In this document: positions 42,624 through 53,900 of the stretch, one piece after another
Layout of the letters: every line of letters begins with the position of its first letter
Position numbering within the stretch: position 1 is the stretch's first letter
Source: Calliopsis andreniformis
Lineage: Eukaryota > Arthropoda > Insecta > Hymenoptera > Andrenidae
Reading direction: 5' to 3'
DNA length: 64,000 nt
Assembly: GCF_051401765.1 (NCBI RefSeq)
Contig: NC_135071.1
Coordinates: 5,496,961-5,560,960 of the forward strand
Translations under genes and position numbers: made by a program
Notes under the pieces: generated by a model
What the model was told of the DNA's origin: nothing
Database searches by the model: none
Seen by the model: the letters and a program-made list of their open reading frames with translations, nothing else

Positions 42624-43640
42624 ATGAGCGAGCAGAGTGATATAAACGCGACTGTCGTAGCCAAAGAAGAGGCGACTTTATGTAAAAGAAGAAAGGAAGT
42701 AGCGAGAGAATGCAGATTGACCGATCAGATGATCGAAGCTATGAAAGTTAAAGAGTTGAAAGAAAAATTAAGAGAGTTGCAGTTGGCGGACACAGGGAAT
42801 AAAAACGAATTAAGACAAAGGTTGAAGACGTACAAAAACGCTGAAGAAGAGTAAGAAGCAGCCTATAGCGACACGGATGAAGGCAGCGAAAATGAAGAGG
42901 AACCACAGGATAACGAAAATCACCGTAGAGTCGGAAGCAACACAGGCAGAGAAAGAGAAATCATAAGATTCACGATTAAAGACGTAGGAAATAGCATTCC
43001 GTATTTTAATGGGGATGACAAATTACCAATTAAAAAGTGGATCAGTGATTTCGAAGAGTTAAGCGTTTTACTCAACTGGAACGACGTCCAAAAATTATTA
43101 TATGGTAAAAGAATGTTGCAAGGATCGGCGAAACAGTTTATCACGTACGAGAAAGGGATCGTGTCGTGGAACATTCTTAAGAAAAAATTAATGCGTGAAT
43201 TCAAGACTGAGACGAATAGTGCGCTAATTCATGAAGAGTTGCGGAAGCGAAAAAGAGGCACGAATGAAAGTGCGCGACAATATGTCGGGGCTATGCAAGA
43301 GATCGCGAGTCAAGTATATATATAAGACGATGCGTTAATAGAGCATATTATAAATGGTATTCCAGATCGAGAAGCAAATAAAACTACATTATACGAAGCA
43401 GACTCGCTATACGACTTAAGAAGAAGGTTAGAATTATACGATAGAAGGAGGGGAAAAGAAGTTGAACGTAAGCGACATTGGGAAAGAAAGGAAGCCGACA
43501 AGGAAAACAAAAAAAGAGGAAATCGAGACTCCAGGGTCGAGAAGAAGATGCACTGCTTTTCGTGTAGATAGGCGGAGGAACACGAAGTGAAAAATTGCGT
43601 AAATAAAACAAAAGGACCTAAATGCTTCGCGTGAAACGAA
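42624..43640 (+). pseudogene. Gypsy Gag with SAP domain and zinc knuckles
   Basis: The ATG at 42624 follows the primer site by about 190 bp. Residues ~35-65 (MKVKELKEKLRELQLADTG, NKNELRQRLKTY) form a SAP domain, a two-helix DNA-binding motif. A stop follows (AEEE then TAA), then an acidic stretch and the capsid-like part: RFTIKDVGNSIPYFNGDDK, KWISDFEELSVLLNWND, MLQGSAKQFI and SARQYVGAMQEIASQV. A second stop lies at about 43323. Two zinc knuckles follow, both damaged: CFSC with a stop and H, C, and CFA with TGA in place of a Cys codon. Gag would bind RNA and assemble the particle; this copy cannot make it intact. Confidence 0.8.
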
Positions 43641-43667
43641 TTCGGAAATTTAGCGAAGGACTATCGA

Positions 43668-44228
43668 ATGCTAACGAAATCGAAATCGGATAAAAACAGT
43701 GTCAGTTATGTAAAAAGCAGCGTCAGTGACCGATTAAACGCAGTAGAAATAAATGGGGTTACTTGTTATGCTCTAGTGGATACAGAAAGTGAAGTCAACC
43801 TGATACGAGAAGAAGCGCATCGCAAAATCGATCGCCCGTCGTTACAGTCTACGTCGCGAGTTTTCACGAGATTTGGAAACGCGCAAACTGTGCCCGTCGG
43901 GAAGTTTAGCACAAAAGTGTGCGTCAATAATGACTATTTCAACGTCGAAATGTTCGTAGTAGCTAATCAAGCTATGGCTACTGAAATAGTATTAGGACAC
44001 GACTTCTTAAAAGATGTAGAAGTGCATATAATCAGAGATGAAACATTGATTAAAAACGTAAGACCCAAAAATAAAAGTGCGAGCGTCGAATCCACGGAGG
44101 ACGAACGTCGGAGCGCCGCACAAGAAGATGGCCAGTTTGGGGCATTGGCGAACATCAATTACATCAAACAAGATGAATTAGACATTATTAGTGGACAATA
44201 TAAAGATAAGTTACAAGGTACTGTATAA
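43668..44228 (+). pseudogene. Gypsy aspartic protease
   Basis: The frame contains VEINGVTCYALVDTESEVNL. Retropepsins have DTGS at this point; here DTES shows the catalytic-loop Gly replaced by Glu (a single G-to-A change), which should kill the enzyme. Conserved later parts are present: VEMFVVANQAMATEIVLGHD and FLKDVEVHI. A TAA at 44226 separates it from RT. Confidence 0.75.
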
Positions 44229-45550
44229 AATTATAAGCCAGCTAAAAATGTTAAAACAACAGTTAAAACGCGAATCACAGTAATCGACGAAAATCCGGTG
44301 CGACTTCGACCTAGGCGTTTAGCTTTTAAGGAAAAAGAAATTTTAGATGCACAGATTCAGAAATGGCTTGAAAACGAGGTAATAAACAAAAGCACCAGTC
44401 CATACGCGAGTTCCGTAGTTATAGTACCGAAAAAAGACGGTTCGTATCGAGTGTGTATCGATTATCGCGAGCTTAATAAAAGAATAGTTAAAGATAGATT
44501 CCCTATGCCTCTGATAGAAGAGTGCATTGATGCTTTGTCAGGAGCGCGAATTTTTTCGGTGCTAGATTTAAAAAATGGATTTTTCCATGTACCGGTAGCC
44601 GCAGATAGTCGAAAGTATACCTCGTTCGTAACGACGAATGGACAGTACGAGTTTAACAAAACACCATTTGGCCTTTGCAATAGCCCGACAAGTTTCTTGC
44701 GTTTTATAGACGATGTTTTTCCAGATCTGGTTAGTCGTAGAATAGTGATAATCTATATGGATGATTTGATTATACCGGGAACAAACGAAGAAAATGCGTA
44801 CGAAAATTTGGAAATTACGCTAAAAGTCGCAGAAAAGCACGATTTGAGTATAAATTGGAAGAAATGTAGATTTTTGCAACGATAAGTAGAGTTTCTAGGA
44901 CATGTAGTTAAAGACGGACAAGTCAGTCCATTACCAGATAAAGTTAGGGCAGCAAAAGCATTTCCGGAACCTACGAAGAAGAAAGATATCCAGAGTTTTC
45001 TCGGACTGACAGGATATTTTCGTAAATTTATAAAGGACTATGCTAGTATAGCGTACCCGTTATCGGACCTTTTTAAAGAAGCTGTTCGGTTTCAGTTCGG
45101 CGAAGTACAAAAATGTTCATTTAATGCGTTAAAAGCTGCGTTGTCTTGTGAGCCGGTATTGCGTATTTTCCAACGGCAAGCTATCATGGAACTACATACA
45201 GACGCCAGTTCCAATGGGTACTGGGCGGTTTTGTTACAGAAAAATCACGACGAGAAAATGTTCCACCCCGTTCATTATATGAGTAAAAAGACTACTGATG
45301 CAGAAAGCAAGTATAGCTCTTTCGAGTTAGAGTTATTAGCAATAGCGAAAGCGGTAAAATAGTTTCGAGTATATTTGTTAGGATTAGAATTTAAGATAAT
45401 TACTGATTGTGAAGCGGTGCAAAAGACATTGCACAAAAAGGACCTCAGACCTAAAGTTGCTAGATGGGCGTTGACTCTAGAATAATTTAGTTCTAAAATA
45501 GAACATCGGTCGGGCGAACGCTTAAAACATGTGAATGCGTTGAGCAGGTA
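44229..45550 (+). pseudogene. Gypsy reverse transcriptase and RNase H
   Basis: RT: RPRRLAFKEKEILDAQIQKW, SPYASSVVIVPKKDGSYRVC, IDYRELNKRIVKDRFPMPLI, FSVLDLKNGFFHVPV (first Asp), GQYEFNKTPFGLCNSPTSFL and the active site YMDD intact. A TAA at 44883 interrupts before VEFLGHVV. The connection (FLGLTGYFRKFIKDYAS) leads to RNase H with LHTDASSNGYWAVLLQ, ESKYSSFELELLAIAKAVK followed by TAG, IITDCEAVQKTL, a stop at 45484 and IEHRSGERLKHVNALSRYP. Nearly all catalytic residues are kept; the stops look like single transitions, suggesting a rather young copy. Confidence 0.88.
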
Positions 45551-46824
45551 TCCAGTTCTCGTTATTGAAGATAAGTTGCGTGAAATTATTAGGAAAAGAC
45601 ATGACGAAGACGAACGTCTTAAGGCAATAAAACATATATTGGAAACGGAATCGTATGAGGATTATTTGGTAAAAAATAATTTGTTGTTGAAACGGAGCGG
45701 TGAAAAAATGTTATTGTATTGCCTGCTAGTATGTTCATAGATACTATCAAAAGAGTGCATGAAAACGGACATTTGAGTATTAAAAAAGTTACTGAGCGGA
45801 TTAAAGAAGAATTTTACATACCTAATTTAAATGAGCGCGTAGAAAGGGTTATTAGTTGTTGCGTTCCGTGTATTCTGGCAGAAAAAATGAGAGGAAAAAA
45901 AGAAGGTCGGCTGTCACCCATTCCGAAGGGAGACACACCGTTATGTAAGTATCACATAGATCATCAGAGTCCGATGGTATCTACCGGTAAAGGATACAAG
46001 TATATTCTAGTCGTGGTAGATGCGTTTGCAAAATTTGCATGGATTTATCCGACAAAAAAGACAAATGCGGCAGAAGTAATAACTAAATTAGCGCTACAGC
46101 AGAAAACGTTCGGAAATCCGAAACGTATTATTTCGGACAAAGATGCAGCTTTCACATCGAAAGAATTTAAAGATTATTTCTCATCAGAGTCTATTGATCA
46201 CTTTACGATAACGACTGGAGTACCGCGGGCAAACGGGCAAGTGGAACGCATTAATCACACAATTATTCCCGTTTTAACGAAACTTTCCTTAGAGAAACCA
46301 GATCGCTGGTATAAACATATTGATAAGTTGCAACGGTGCCTAAATAGTAGTTTTCAGCGTGCAGTGGGCATGACGCCCTTTGAAGTACTTTTTGGCGTAA
46401 AAATGAGACAGAAAGAAGATGTACAAACGCTCGCCTTAATTGAGCAAGAAACTGTAGAAATGTTCGACATTGATCGTGATAATCTAAGACGTGTAGCTAA
46501 GGAAAGTATTGTTAAAATTCAAGCGGAAAACCGACGCAATCATAATAAAACCTGTAAAGAAGCTGTTAAATATAAGGAAGGAGACTTAGTAGCGATTTAG
46601 AGAACGCAGTTTGATACCGGTTTGAAAATCAAACCGAAATTTCTAGGACCTTACAAAGTAACTAAAGTGAAACGGAATGACCGGTATGAGGTAATAAGAA
46701 TTGGCGAAGGAGAGGGGCCAAAAATTACATCGACCGCTGCAGACTATATGAAGTCGTATTTAGGGACATCTTCGGGGTCCGAAGACCTGCAGGATGGCAG
46801 AGTATGGGACACCGGAGAGCCGTA
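45551..46824 (+). pseudogene. Gypsy integrase
   Basis: After the RNase H-integrase linker a frame change occurs in the A-run at about 45704. From about 45719 a long open frame (293 codons) carries the zinc domain (HENGHLSIKKVTERI, then CCVPC), and a DDE core with YHIDHQSP (D), IISDKDAAFTSKEF (D) and ANGQVERINHTI (E), all present. The C-terminal part continues past a TAG (46598-46600, probably a Gln codon) with KPKFLGPYKVTKV, a GPY/F-type module, and ends SSGSEDLQDGRVWDTGEP with TAA at 46823. The integrase portion is the best preserved part of this element. Confidence 0.88.
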
Positions 46825-46963
46825 ACGTCGAATCGTGACATCGCGCGTGCGTCGGGGCCCGTCGCGGCAACGCGAAAACGCCCGAGGCGAGAGAGCACGT
46901 CGCGGAGAGTCTGAAAAAATATGGCGAGCGACGCAAAACCGTTGTTGTATCAATCAATCATTA

Positions 46964-47046
46964 TATTGCATTATTTTTCTGTTAACTGATGTTTATTAAT
47001 ATCCAACCTCACCATTTCTATCCCGGATATTAGAAGAAATCCTACA
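46964..47046 (+). repeat. 3' LTR remnant of the Gypsy element
   Basis: TTGCATTATTTTTCTG, TGATGTTTATTAATATCC and CCGGATATTAG...CCTACA match the last ~82 bp of the 5' LTR with a few differences. Upstream sequence does not match the 5' LTR. Confidence 0.65.
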
Positions 47047-47671
47047 TATATTCAACGCTTTTCAAAAACTCTTATAGGTTTCAGAACTTTAATTCGCTTT
47101 TTTTTCAAATTCTGCTCTGAAAGATGCAGTTTCAATCAATTGTAGCGATAAATTAGCGTAAAATGTTGATAACCTTTTTGATAATGGTATTTCGTTCAAA
47201 ATAGGTTGAGTGAAAACTTCAACCTTTTATAAAGTTTTAAAAAGTTGCAACCATTTGCAACGGGTTTAATTGATACCGCAATATACTCTACAACCGAATT
47301 TAAGTACTTGTTAGCGTCAACGTATTTTTAAGAGAGTTTGAGATCAGATTTTTTATGATAGGGTCTTAGTCTGCACGTAGTTGAATGGGGGTGCAGGGGA
47401 CTGAACAGTTCTGTTGACGACCGATGGCTGATGGCTAAGTTGGGCCTCCTAGTTATCGGGTGTCGTGTGACTGTTTGGAAGAAGAGTGAGTGTTTAGAGA
47501 AGGCAAACAGCTCGACGCCGTATTGCCAAAGAATAAGAATATTGTTCCTAAAGGATCTGGCCACGGAGTGGGGAAGGCTATGCCTTTTGTTAAGACGACT
47601 GTGATGAACCCCACGAAACTTACTCCAGAACCTTGTGCAAGGAACGAGCTTTCGGTTTTTTTTCTAACATA
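47047..47671. other. No gene recognised
   Basis: Mixed composition. An open frame at 47490-47675 (+) has no known motif. No continuation of the LINE ORF1 is seen after the Gypsy element. Confidence 0.4.
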
Positions 47672-49180
47672 CTAATACCTAGATACATGATTTGAAATTT
47701 GAAATCACTTGATAAGGCATACCACCATTATTACATATTGGTATCATAAAACGTTATCATGATATAGATTGCGGTTACAGTGGATGCATGTTCTACGGAA
47801 TATGTTCGAACTATTTATCGTATGACCGAAACAAGTTCACACATAGTTGTCAGAACATCATTTGTCAGAAAACGCATCCAGCGTAAACGCAGCCTTACAC
47901 TGCTTTAATCTTCGTTTTTTTTTAATATCATTCAATTATCGTTTTGGGATACGCAATTGTAGTATTAAAAATAAAGTATTATGTAATATGCGAAACAAGT
48001 GCAGTCCATATAAAAAACATAACGCATTATACATAATCCCTGTTAATTCAATGCTTCTAGACATTCAGTTAGTCTTTTCTCTTGTATTTTCTGTAAAGTA
48101 ATGTCTGAAAAACTTGAATAATGAGCAATCAAATTTATGTATGTATCTATTTTTATTACTTTTTGTATTACACTTGGATTAGAAGGGGTCAGCGTTCAAG
48201 TTTTTTACCTCGTTTCATTTGGCCTGTCACATCATTCTCAAATTTAAAGTAGTTCCATAATATGGCATAGGCGGCACCACTTATCGCCCACAGGCAAATG
48301 GCGGCGGCGATTACTTCCATGAATCTAAACCTACGTACGAATCTAAACTACACTTTCAATAAGATGCCAATAAAAACAACGTCAAAGTACAGATGTATAT
48401 CTCTCTGTCTCTTTTCGTCACCTCTCTGACGTATACACATTACAATTCAAGAGGTATATAAAATAGATAGAGCTATATACTTCCCATATATCTTCATGCT
48501 TCCATGACGCATACACATTACGCTCAAGCAAACGTAAAAGAGATGGGGCTATATACTTTCCATATATCTCTATCCTTCCAGCTTGCCTTCAGAACGCAGT
48601 TCCGATGATCCATATAGTCTTATATATAGATGAATTTAAAGGATGGAATCTTCTCGGTGAGGGGGGAAGTTATAGACGGAAGAGCGGAGTGATCACCACT
48701 GTCATGTCATGTCGCCATTTTAAATTTTAGAATGATATAACAGGCCAAATGAAACGAGGTTAAAAACTCAAACACTGACCCCTTCTAATCCAAGTGTAAT
48801 AGAAAAAGCAATACAATTAGATACATACATAAATTTGATTTCTCATCATTCAAACTTTATAAATACTACTTTCCAGAAAATACAAGAGAAAAAACTAATA
48901 CTGAATGCACAGAAGCATTATATTAACAGGGATTGTACTGCACTATGTTTTTTATAGGGACAGCGCTTGTTTTTTATACTATACTTTATTTCATATTATT
49001 ATTTTATTTTTAATACTACAATTACTTGTCCCAAAACAATAATTGAATGAGATTTAAAAAACACAGACTAAAGCAGCGTATATCATAATATCGTTTTATG
49101 AGACCTATATACAATAATGGTGGTACGCGTTATCAAGCGATTTCAAATTTCAAATCACGTAACTAATATTAGTACTTAGG
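47672..49180. mobile_element. Foldback element FB1, ~1.5 kb palindrome
   Basis: The left arm (47672-48256) and right arm (48712-49180) are reverse complements at roughly 85% or better. Matching landmarks are GATTTGAAATTTGAAATC at the outer ends, TAGTATTAAAAATAAA, ATCCCTGTTAAT, ACTTGGATTAGAAGGGGTCA, and CGTTTCATTTGGCCTGT at the inner ends. The ~450-bp centre has two direct copies of a TATACTTYCCATATATCT unit (about 48475 and 48555). There is no coding frame. Confidence 0.75.
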
Positions 49181-49475
49181 ATCGACTGTAGTATACACTG
49201 CATAATGCCCACATGCATATGGCGGACGCTACTGCCTCCTGTAACAGATCGGTTTCACCCCCTCGTTAAAAAGTCGACTTAATCCTCTATTCTTTAGATC
49301 CATTATTACTCCACCCTTTCGTCTACGACTTCCTCCTCTCACCAAAAAGGCTCCATCCTTTAGCTTTAGATTCATGTCTAAAACAATCGCTTCATTTGTC
49401 ATGGTAAGCTTTTGTTTTTGAAAATAAAATGTATGTAATAATGACGAGATACATCTATTCACACTTCAGTTCGTA
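49181..49475. other. Spacer between two palindromes
   Basis: A minus-strand open frame (49229-49462) includes MTNEAIVLDMNLKLKDGAF and a basic patch (RGGSRRRKGG). I recognise no family; it may be chance or a fragment of an element gene. Confidence 0.25.
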
Positions 49476-50916
49476 GGTACACGCAGTTCAATTGATTCTG
49501 TCAGAACTAGATCTAGGCCAATCTAGGGAATGCAGAAAATTTCGAATAAGCTTACGCTGACTTGCTAAAAATAGTTCTGGAAACATCGCTTCAGCGTCGC
49601 CTGTGTCTAAATCCACGACTGGCGCAGCCATTTATTTGACGTATAAACTTATATACCAACATTCTATTTCAACTTAGGTTTTATTTTAATTCTGTAGCTC
49701 AGCTGTTGTAACATCAGCAGATTTCTGATGTTTTTAACTAATTTTTTATGACTCAACATAGTTTTCCTTTCTTATTTGGTACAAGTGTATATAAATATTT
49801 TCTGTTTAATAAATTTAAGTTACAGAATATGTAACGCAAAAATACAGTGGGAAATAGTTTACTGATACAGAGTAAAAAACACACTTTAAGCGTGATATAA
49901 TTCCATTCTCATGGTTTATGATTTCAGATAGAAGTGTAGAAAGTATAAATATTAGTTTCTTAATTTTACAGTACGAAAAGAGTAATTGAATTATTTGAAG
50001 TTTTAACTATATTGACATGCACAGTAAGAAATACATATTTTTAAAGTGATACAATTTCATTCTTACAGTTTATTCTTCCAAACAGACATGTAGAAAGTAT
50101 AAACATTAGTTTCATAATTTAACAGTAATAAAAGAGTAATTGAATTATTTGAAATTTTTAACTATAGTGACACGTACAGTAAGAAATATATTCTTGAAGT
50201 GACACAATTTCATTCTTACAGGTTATTCTTCCGGATAGAAATGTAGAAAGTATAAACATTAGTCAACATTATACTTTAACTCTACTGAAAAATTTATAAA
50301 ATAGTATTTACTTTCTACATGTCTATTTGGAAGAATAAACTATAAGAATGAAATAGTATCATTTTAAGAATATGTATTTCTTACTGTGCGTGTCAATATA
50401 GTTAGAACTTCAGATAAGTCAATTACTCGTTTATTACTGTAAAATTAAGAAACTAATGTTTATATTTTCTACGTTTTTATCTGAAATCATAAACCATGAG
50501 AATGGAATTATATCACTTTTAAAGTGTGTTTTTTACTCTGTATCAGTAAACTATTTCCCACTGCATGTCTGCGTTACATATTCTGTAACTTAAATTTATT
50601 AAACAGAAAATATTTATATACTCTTTTACCAAATAAGAAAAGAAAACTATGTTTATTCATAAAGAATTAGTTAAAAACATCAGAAATCTTCTGAATTACA
50701 GAATTAAAATGAAATCTAAATTGAGATAGAATGTCGGTAGTTGGTATATCAATTTATACGTCCAATAAGCGGCCGCGCCAGCCGTGGATTCAGACACTGG
50801 CGGCGCCAGAGCGAGGTTTCCAGAACTATGTTTCTACCATGTCGGCATAAACTTATTCGAAATTCCCTGCATCCCCTAGATCTAGTTCTGACAAAATCAA
50901 TGGAACTATGTGTACC
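49476..50916. mobile_element. Foldback element FB2, 1.44 kb palindrome
   Basis: The outer ends GTACAC..AGTTC.ATTGATT and TCAGAACTAGATCTAGG are mirrored at 50880-50916, and matching continues inward through TTTTATTTTAATTCTG, AAGTTACAGAATATGTAACG, ACTGATACAGAGTAAAAAAC and TCTCATGGTTTATGATTTCA to a short centre near 50265-50310. The left arm contains a ~153-bp unit two and a part times (GTAGAAAGTATAAA at 49936, 50090, 50243); the right arm has one. No open frame. A second copy lies at 58062. Confidence 0.8.
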
Positions 50917-53900
50917 ACTTATAAGTGTTATTCATTTAAAGTGCGATAAAACGGCGATGTGAAACTGTCTGTTAACTTCGCGGAAAATATTGTAAAGAGA
51001 AGATTTTCCCCTACAAATTCACTGTAAAAAGAATCTAGAAATATTTTGTTATTCGGATCTGTAGAGAGGTTTGAATTTGTAAAATAACGAAAACCCGCTT
51101 TCAGTTTTCAACTCCATTTCCCAATATAAAAAATTCTTCAGAAAAATTCAATTCTGGGATGTGGAAGTGAAGGCTTCACGTTTTGAAATAAGAAAAAGTG
51201 CACTTTTATAAGATTTCTTTACAGGAAGTTATAACAATAGAAAAACTGACAATTTTTGTATCAAATTTTAGTAATCCTTCAATTTTATGTACAAGTGTAT
51301 TTATGTGGGAAATTTTCACATGAACACAGTGTATACAAGAGTTTTATATGATGATATAACTACATCACCTGTGTAATAGTAATATTAAATGGTAGCAGAA
51401 TATTAAAATATTAAACATTTATAAATAAAACTTCCTTTATCAATAAACTCAAAAATATAATAAATATAATAACTATACTTTCAATTAAATTTATTACAAA
51501 GTTTTTTAAAACAGTTTCTTCATACATCTGGTTTTAAAACTCAATAACAACTAGTTTCTAATTTAAAAATACTTTTGATTTTTGATTAAAGAAAGACACA
51601 CTTTTAACAACTTGATATTAATTAATAAAAAATTATGATCAAAAGTGTTTATACATGTGTAAACTCCAGCTTTCTTATTTTCTTTTTATGAGTTAAAATT
51701 CCATACTAGTGTTATATTTGTGTTACTTCTTCAAAGATATCATTATTATTATTAAAGAAATTAGTAATAAACATTGAAGAATGAAATTAGTAAGCTTGCA
51801 ATAACTACAATTATTTCCTTCATCTTAGTATATGTAGACAAATTCAGTATTCTTTATCCAAGAATAATTATTGGTAATATTGTTTGCAATACTAGTGATA
51901 TAACTTACAATATCAAAAATGTAACTGAAATATTCCATTAAAATATAAGAATCTTAAAAATACAATAATAGTTATAATCTTTAGAAGCTGTTCATTTACA
52001 TAGTTTACATAATGCTATATGTAAAATATTTTAATAAGAAAAATAGGGTGCAAGTTTAACTTATCAAAAAAAAGAAAATAGTTGTAGAGTAAGGAAGTAT
52101 GTGTAAACATAAATGGTTACAAAATTGTACCAAAATTTTTAAGTGCTCTAACTAGTTCTTGGAGAAAATAGGGAAGATAGATATAAAAAATGTTATTTCT
52201 CATTAACGAGATATATATTGTTGAAAATTGTTCTCTGAATAAAAAAACTAAAAAAAATTTCTGGGCTATATAAGATTCTTATAATTTTATAAAAACTTTA
52301 AGAATTAATAAACCTTAAAACTAAATGTATGAAGAACCTTATAACTAAACGTAAACCCAATATATTATAGTTTTACTATAAATTCAGTATTATATTTTTA
52401 AGTTTATAAATGAAGGACGCTTTAGTCATTATGGATGTATATGTTATTATAATTTAGCATTGCACTGATACCATAATTTTAATGTGCATAAAATAATTAA
52501 AATTTACATTTTAAGAAATACTAGTTTGTCATCTTATTTCTGACATATAATTTTTTACTATGATCTTTCACATAGTAATATTAATGTCTTAATTATAGTC
52601 ATAGTTCATGGTACATAATTTTTTTTACAAGTATTTAATGAGTATGATTTAAACTATTTTATACGTATAAAGCTACTTAAAGTATAAAACTATTATTTTT
52701 TGTGTTCATCAACAGATAATACAGAATCACATTATTGAATACAATAAAAATTAAGTTGTAAATTGTGTAAATAATTAACATGCTATGTTTCTTAAATGTT
52801 ATTTCTATTATGAATAGATGGTATGAATATTTATTTTCTTAATTTCATTGAATATTAAAAGATATTAAATTCTTATAAAAAGCAATACATAATTATAAAT
52901 TATATTCAGAAATATTAAATACCTTATTTTATATTTTTAAATATATAGCTAAAGTACAATTAAATATAGTTGAATACAAGATTCTTATTTATAAATTAAT
53001 ATAATACAAACCATTTAAGAAACAATTAATGAACTTTGCAATTAGTAATATTTGGAAACTTATTACAAGTAAATTATTTACGATACCTTTCTTTCATAAT
53101 AAGTTCATTGACAAAATTGCAACCACAATGTTATTTGTAAATAAATTTCCAATAACCACTTACCTAATACAATGTAAGAAACACTAATATTTAAAAACTG
53201 TTCACTTTTTGTTGTAGGTAATATTAATTTCAAATATTTGTGTAAAATAGAGTGAATATTATAATAGCAATTGTGAAGTATTGAATACTTTGTGAATGAA
53301 TACTAAACAGTTTAAATAATTTTTTTTTGTTTATATATTTTAAATCGCATTTAAAATGCTTAAATAAGAATTTAATATCACTAATGAATGCAACAAGTAA
53401 TAAAGTATGTCAGTAGCGCATAACGAGTTTGTTTATCCCAGACAAACCAATTTTATTCCGTTTTATTGTCAAATAGAGCCATTCCTTTGCATTTTCACAA
53501 TTATCTGTCTTTTCAATTTTACAAATCATTTATTTATAAAAAATCTGTTACCTTATGTCATTCAGACGATCTGTTGCTCCTTCGCGACATCCAGTAATTT
53601 CAAATTTGATATTCCTTAGAAAAATTATAGCTCTTCTCTTCAAACGGGTATAAATAAGAATAAACTTTGTGTCTTTTTGTTCTTTAACCAATCGCACTAC
53701 GGACACATTTTGACGTGGCTACTTAAACTCTGTAATACAACTTATATGTGAACGAGACGCATCAAATTGTGTCACGTCCTGCCTAACCCAAACCTAACCT
53801 CACTTTTTAGCTAACTAATCCAAGCTCACATGTTAAATAAAACAATAGAATATAGTAGGATGTCGATTATCGGAATTAACGCTAACTGCCAAATTTACGA

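Larger units (their letters stand above)
42154..47046 (+). mobile_element. Gypsy LTR retrotransposon, nearly complete, inactivated
   Basis: The 5' LTR probably spans 42154-42413. The primer-binding site TGGGGGCTCGTCCCGGGAT (from 42416) fits tRNA-Pro with one extra C. Gag (42624), protease, RT, RNase H and integrase follow in order, ending at 46824. The last ~82 bp before 47046 match the end of the 5' LTR (TGATGTTTATTAATATCCAA, then CCGGATATTAG and CCTACA), but the rest of the 3' LTR does not match, so the 3' LTR is deleted or the 5' LTR has been altered. No target duplication is evident. Confidence 0.82.

Noticed and set aside
47490..47675. 61-codon frame with KGSGHGVGKAMPF
   Set aside because: No match to a family I know, and no gene context; ends at the start of palindrome FB1.
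53407..53619. 70-codon open frame in the AT-rich desert
   Set aside because: Composition-driven, no motif, no codon bias and no splice signals.
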